Position numbers and translations under genes: made by a program
From: Amycolatopsis thailandensis
Lineage (GTDB): Bacteria; Actinomycetota; Actinomycetes; Mycobacteriales; Pseudonocardiaceae
Length of the DNA: 43,976 nt
Assembly: GCF_002234405.1 (NCBI RefSeq)
Contig: NZ_NMQT01000163.1
Coordinates: 1 to 43,976 of the forward strand
Direction of reading: 5' to 3'
The notes under the pieces: generated by a model
What the model was told of the DNA's origin: nothing
The model's input: the letters and a program-made list of their open reading frames with translations, nothing else
Database searches by the model: none
Shown: positions 40,646 through 43,976 of the stretch, piece by piece
Layout of the letters: the number at the start of each line of letters is the position of its first letter
Numbering within the stretch: position 1 is the stretch's first letter

Positions 40646-41605
40646 TCAGTATTGGATCTTGGCCACCACCGGGTAGTGGTCGGAGGGAATCGTGCCACCG
40701 TCGTAATGCACGAGCTGTACCGGGCCGACAGCGGCGAGTGGACGGCCGCCCGCGCGCACGGCGCCGACGTAGTCCAGCGAGTCGCGGTAGGTCGCCGGAA
40801 CGGACTTCGCGGCGTTCGGGTTCGTCGCCGCGTCGAAGGTGTAAGAGCCTTCGCCGGTCGTGCGGAGGACGCCGCCGAGGAAGGCTTCGCCCTGCTGGAC
40901 CTGGGTCCGGCCGAGGGAGTCCTTGCGCGCTTGCCCGGCCCAGTACTCGATGTTCAGGTCGCCCGCGATGACGACCGGCTCGGCCGGCGGCGCGTATTTC
41001 GTGACCAGGTCACGGATCTCGCCGAGCTGCGCCATCCGGACGTCGTGCGCCTTCGGCAGTGTCTCCGGCCCCTCGTCGGCCTGCATGTGGGTGCCCGCGA
41101 TCCAGAGCGGTTTCCCGTTCACGACCAGCCGGGCGAGCGCGGCGCCCTTGTTGGACAGGTAGTCCGCGGTGCCCGAGTAGGAATTGCGGAAGACCAGCTG
41201 GTGCTGCTCGGTCACCGGTGCCTTGCTCAGCACGGTGACGCCGCCGTTGACCACCACGGGCGAATTCGAGCAGTTCCCGTTCACCGTGGTCCAGCCCGGC
41301 GACGTCTTGCAGTACTGGCCGACGAGTGGCGTCTGGTAGGGCCAGACGTCCTTCAGCCGGTTCCGCATTTCCTCGGCCTGGGCGCTGAAAGCCTCGTCCA
41401 GGACGACGACGTCGGCGTCGTTCGCGCGGATGACGTCCTCCGCGGCGCGGGCCCTGGCCTGCTTGTCCGAGGTGTTCGGGCTGGCGATCCAGGGCAGCTG
41501 CCAGATGTTGAACGCCATGACCTTGACCGAGACCGCCGCTTGGGCGGGCACGGCGGTTCCGGCGAACAGGGCGGCGGCGATGGCGACCACGGCGAGCTTC
41601 CGCAC
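40646..41605 (-). CDS. Secreted sphingomyelinase C (endonuclease/exonuclease/phosphatase superfamily)
   Basis: A 319-residue protein with an N-terminal signal peptide (KLAVVAIAAALFAGTAVPAQA, cleaved near residue 24). DNase I-like phosphodiesterase motifs: VMAFNIWQLPW, VVVLDEAF (catalytic Glu), IAGTHMQADEG, VIAGDLNIEYW, SLDYVG and the catalytic His in PSDHYPVVAKI. The order and WQLPW/GTHMQA segments match bacterial sphingomyelinase C, which releases ceramide and phosphocholine. GTG at 41605 with AAAGGG is the start; the longer frame to 41836 runs antisense-like through the ceramidase gene. It follows the ceramidase gene by 17 bp. Confidence 0.9.
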   Translation of the reverse strand: MRKLAVVAIAAALFAGTAVPAQAAVSVKVMAFNIWQLPWIASPNTSDKQARARAAEDVIRANDADVVVLDEAFSAQAEEMRNRLKDVWPYQTPLVGQYCKTSPGWTTVNGNCSNSPVVVNGGVTVLSKAPVTEQHQLVFRNSYSGTADYLSNKGAALARLVVNGKPLWIAGTHMQADEGPETLPKAHDVRMAQLGEIRDLVTKYAPPAEPVVIAGDLNIEYWAGQARKDSLGRTQVQQGEAFLGGVLRTTGEGSYTFDAATNPNAAKSVPATYRDSLDYVGAVRAGGRPLAAVGPVQLVHYDGGTIPSDHYPVVAKIQY

Positions 41606-41622
41606 GAAAGACCCTTTCGATG

Positions 41623-43638
41623 TCAGGAGACGACGAACGTCCGGGAGGTTCCGCTGAACGCGGAGATCGCTCCGTTCCAGCCGTTCTTCCAGTTGCCGAA
41701 GTGGACCACGCGATATTTGCCGATCGGGGCGTTCGCGGGGATCTTCCAGTGGACGACGGCTTTCGATTCGGCGACGAAGGTCCGCGCCCAGTGGTATTTC
41801 GTATCCCAGTCGCCGTCGTCGGCGTGCCGGACCCACTTGCCCTCGACCAGCCGCTGGATCTCCAGGAAAGTGCCGCCGCGCCGGAGGTCGTTCTTCGGAT
41901 GCCCGGTCACGAACTCGATCGCGACCTGCTCTCCGCGGGCGTAGGTGCTCTTCGCGTCGACCAGGACGTCACCGAAGTTCTTGAACGCGGGCGCGCTGTC
42001 GAAGACGACCCCGGGCTGGAAGTTGATCAGCTTGCCGCGCAGATCCCGCGGCGTCGGGCCGTGCGGGACCGTCTTCCCCGCCTTCATGGCGGCCGCGAGC
42101 TTGGCGAATTCCTGCTGGTAGGCCGGAAGCGTGTACCGGCCGTAGAGGGTCGACGCGCCTTCGTACTGCTGCGAGTCGTACTCCTCGGGCGTGGTGACGT
42201 ACTGGCTGTAGGCGTTGGAGTAGCCCTGGACGAGCACGTTCTCCAGCGGGACACCGAGTTCGCCGGCGACGGTCCGGCGCAAGCGCAGTCCGGAGACGAT
42301 GGTCAGTTCGGCGGGCACGGCCACGAGGTGCAGCTGTCCGATCCGGACGATCTGCAGCGGCAGGACCTCCGGTGTCCACGGATATGGCTTCATCGCGCCG
42401 AACGGCACCGCGATCACCTTCGGGGCGTGCGCGTCGGCGAGCGCCTGCGGGATCGGCGCGTCGATGCCGCCGAGCCAGTCGATGAACGGGTTCTTCACGC
42501 CTTCCGGAAGCGGCAGGCCGGGGCCGTCCTCACGGCTGCCCGCGAGCATCGACACCCCGATCGCGGCTGTGCAGGTGCGCTGTGGCCGTCCGTTCGGGGT
42601 GTACTTCGCGTCGACGGCCACATCGGACATGTCCACGTAGCACATCCGGTGGTCGACACCGCCGGTCACGGCTTCGGCGGCGGCGTCGAAGGCGCTCTTC
42701 GCCGCGCGGAACTGGAGATCGCCGATGGTGCGGGTGTTCTCGAATTCCGTCTCCGGTGTCCCCGGCGAAAGGTTCAGGTTCGGGCTCATGTCGCCGGTGT
42801 TGGTCTGCGGGAACGCGGCGACGAACCGCGGGTTCCCGTCGAGGTAGCGCACGCCGGCGTGGTCGTGCTCCCACTCGTAGGCGGCGTAACCCTTGTTGTC
42901 GCCGCTGATCAGGTGGTTGCCGTTGCTCATCGACGTCCCGTGCGTGGCGAACCAGCTGATCGCGCCGACGTCGACGCCGTTCTGGCTGAACCGCAGCACC
43001 GTGACGGCCGGGTCGATCGCCTGCGGGAAGTGATCCTTGTCGGCCTGCGGGTTCAGATCGAAAGCCTTGCGGGAGCGGTTGACGCTCGCCTTGGTCAGTT
43101 CCGCGCGGCCGAGCCGGATCGACCCGGGCGCGAGGTTCGCGTGGGCCCGGCTGATGGCCTCGAAGATCCCGTCGACGACGGCGTCGTAGACCTCCTGCTG
43201 GAACCCGAGGATCGCCAGATCGTAGGCGGCGTAGTGGGAATCGCCTCCGCACGCGGAGTGCGTGTGCGTGGCGTTGAGGAGGACGTTCTGTTCGGTGTAC
43301 AGGTCGCCGTACGCGGCCTGGAGCTTGCGCATCACGCCCTGGTGCACCGACTGGAACAGCGCGCCGAGTTCGGCGGTGACGAACGCGATCCGCTTGGCGC
43401 CGTCGTCCACCACGAAGGCCCGCGCCCTGGTGCGGAGGTGGATGCCGGCGGTCTGCTGCTGCGGCATCGAGTAGCCCATCATGCCGTTCTCGGCGGCCGG
43501 GCCGGTGACGTCGGAGATGCCCGCGCCGACGCGGAAACCCTTTGCCGACGCCGCTTGCGCTTGCGGGGCGCCGAGCACACCCGCCGCGACGGGCAAGGCC
43601 GCCACACCCGCGAGAACCCGCCTCCGGCTCACCGTCAT
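41623..43638 (-). CDS. Secreted neutral/alkaline ceramidase
   Basis: A protein of 671 residues. A twin-arginine-type signal (SRRRVLAGVAALPVAAGVLGAP, cleaved near residue 31) is followed by the ceramidase domain (FRVGAGISDVTGPAAENGMMGYSMPQQQTAGIHLRTRARAF). It has the zinc-binding NATHTHSACGG and FATHGTSM, and the nucleophile-serine motif NTGDMSPN, and a C-terminal immunoglobulin-like domain (about 530-671; KWVRHADDGDWDTKYHW). It hydrolyses ceramide to sphingosine and fatty acid outside the cell. Start ATG 43638 with GGGAGGTG is preferred over ATG 43677, which lies within the palindrome. Confidence 0.95.
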   Translation of the reverse strand: MTVSRRRVLAGVAALPVAAGVLGAPQAQAASAKGFRVGAGISDVTGPAAENGMMGYSMPQQQTAGIHLRTRARAFVVDDGAKRIAFVTAELGALFQSVHQGVMRKLQAAYGDLYTEQNVLLNATHTHSACGGDSHYAAYDLAILGFQQEVYDAVVDGIFEAISRAHANLAPGSIRLGRAELTKASVNRSRKAFDLNPQADKDHFPQAIDPAVTVLRFSQNGVDVGAISWFATHGTSMSNGNHLISGDNKGYAAYEWEHDHAGVRYLDGNPRFVAAFPQTNTGDMSPNLNLSPGTPETEFENTRTIGDLQFRAAKSAFDAAAEAVTGGVDHRMCYVDMSDVAVDAKYTPNGRPQRTCTAAIGVSMLAGSREDGPGLPLPEGVKNPFIDWLGGIDAPIPQALADAHAPKVIAVPFGAMKPYPWTPEVLPLQIVRIGQLHLVAVPAELTIVSGLRLRRTVAGELGVPLENVLVQGYSNAYSQYVTTPEEYDSQQYEGASTLYGRYTLPAYQQEFAKLAAAMKAGKTVPHGPTPRDLRGKLINFQPGVVFDSAPAFKNFGDVLVDAKSTYARGEQVAIEFVTGHPKNDLRRGGTFLEIQRLVEGKWVRHADDGDWDTKYHWARTFVAESKAVVHWKIPANAPIGKYRVVHFGNWKNGWNGAISAFSGTSRTFVVS

Positions 43639-43650
43639 GAGTCGCACCTC

Positions 43651-43689
43651 CCGGCCACGAACATGAACCGACTTCATGTTCGTGGCCGG
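43651..43689. promoter_or_regulatory. Perfect 17-bp palindrome before the sphingolipid operon
   Basis: Arms CCGGCCACGAACATGAA (43651-43667) and its complement (43673-43689) with a 5-nt centre, 13 bp before the ceramidase start codon. Either the operator of a dimeric regulator encoded outside the window or a strong mRNA hairpin just before the ribosome site. Confidence 0.65.
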
Positions 43690-43976
43690 GACGCTACGTG
43701 ATGGGCCTCACGCTCGCAACCCACGAAAGGCGTGGAGGCCGAAGGCCCGGGTTCGACCCAGTCGCGGCGGACTTACCTCAAAGGAACCCTTCAGGACATG
43801 TTCAGCGCCATCCACCCGGCTCACGAAGGACAAGGCTGACTCTGTTTGAGAGATACGACAACCTTGTCGCGGTCACGGGCAGGGACTTCGGCACACTGCC
43901 GATCAAAGTGTCCACAAAGGACGATTCTATGGGATACCCATCCCCTTAATGCCCATATGTCCGGTTCCGCGCACGG
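43690..43976. other. No recognisable gene
   Basis: The final 287 bp contain the expected promoter region of the sphingolipid operon and short palindromes (ATGGG-ata-CCCAT near 43929). A plus-strand open frame of 83 codons lacks a plausible protein composition and a ribosome site. Nothing else is supported. Confidence 0.6.

Noticed and set aside
43761..43790. tRNA-like GGTTCGA loop
   Set aside because: The flanking bases do not form a five-pair T-stem, and no acceptor or anticodon arm can be built around it.
43698..43949. Plus-strand open frame of 83 codons at the right end
   Set aside because: No ribosome site, Arg/His-rich unstructured composition and no family resemblance; it overlaps the promoter region of the sphingolipid operon.

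Overview
The window comes from a high-GC actinomycete of the Pseudonocardiaceae, most probably Amycolatopsis or a close relative. The reasons are the very high G+C, frequent GTG/TTG starts and ATGA/GTGA start-stop overlaps, a DUF3558 lipoprotein beside WXG-type (ESX) proteins, the actinobacterial gcvH-garA-ftsR-bfn-MerR-gcvP block, and several families of palindromic intergenic repeats. The species assignment is inference. No rRNA, tRNA, CRISPR array, phage or intact insertion sequence was seen.

Layout. 1-2111: right end of a type VII secretion locus (minus strand). 2262-6369: an AcnR-like repressor with a matching operator, then a translationally coupled operon of two CNNM/CorC membrane proteins and a conserved protein often called 3-methyladenine DNA glycosylase. 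6463-9398: a membrane-anchored binding-domain protein, an aldo/keto reductase, and an HTH regulator divergent from a SnoaL-like protein. 9402-17611: glycine cleavage and central-metabolism block, with gcvP behind a tandem glycine riboswitch, the MerR regulators Rv1830-like and FtsR, a bifunctional-nuclease-family protein, GarA, GcvH and a PgsA2-type CDP-alcohol phosphatidyltransferase. The order parallels Rv1822-Rv1832 of M. tuberculosis, with an inserted TetR gene. 17649-19548: small lipoproteins and membrane proteins.

19645-23445 is the most unusual part: a compact four-gene operon encoding a J-domain-like/pseudokinase fusion, a VWA protein, a divergent adenylosuccinate-synthetase homologue with a rebuilt amino-acid loop, and a NUDIX-fold protein with a ruined Nudix box and a probable winged-helix tail. 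I know of no functional description of such a set. It looks like a nucleotide-linked stress, signalling or conflict system.

23451-29870: an M15 peptidase, acyl-CoA metabolism genes, an alpha/beta hydrolase, GNAT and siroheme synthase, with a striking 21-bp-period palindromic array at 24352. 30015-34260: a zinc-limitation locus. Cysteine-free ribosomal protein paralogues (bS18, uS14, bL33, bL28, type B bL31, bL32), the hibernation-linked GTPase Mrf and a ZNG1/YciC-type GTPase diverge from a Zur-box-like palindrome. 34281-34613: an interspersed palindromic repeat split by a 273-bp element with 17-bp terminal inverted repeats (MITE-like).

34626-37834: a second acyl-CoA synthetase, then an ArsR-controlled SRPBCC/DUF899 operon with a long symmetrical operator and one internally deleted SRPBCC gene. 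37910-43638: a four-gene operon encoding neutral ceramidase, sphingomyelinase, an MFS transporter and a sphingosine-phosphate-lyase-like PLP enzyme. This is a nearly complete sphingolipid degradation route, preceded by a perfect 17-bp-arm palindrome. The last 290 bp hold nothing convincing.
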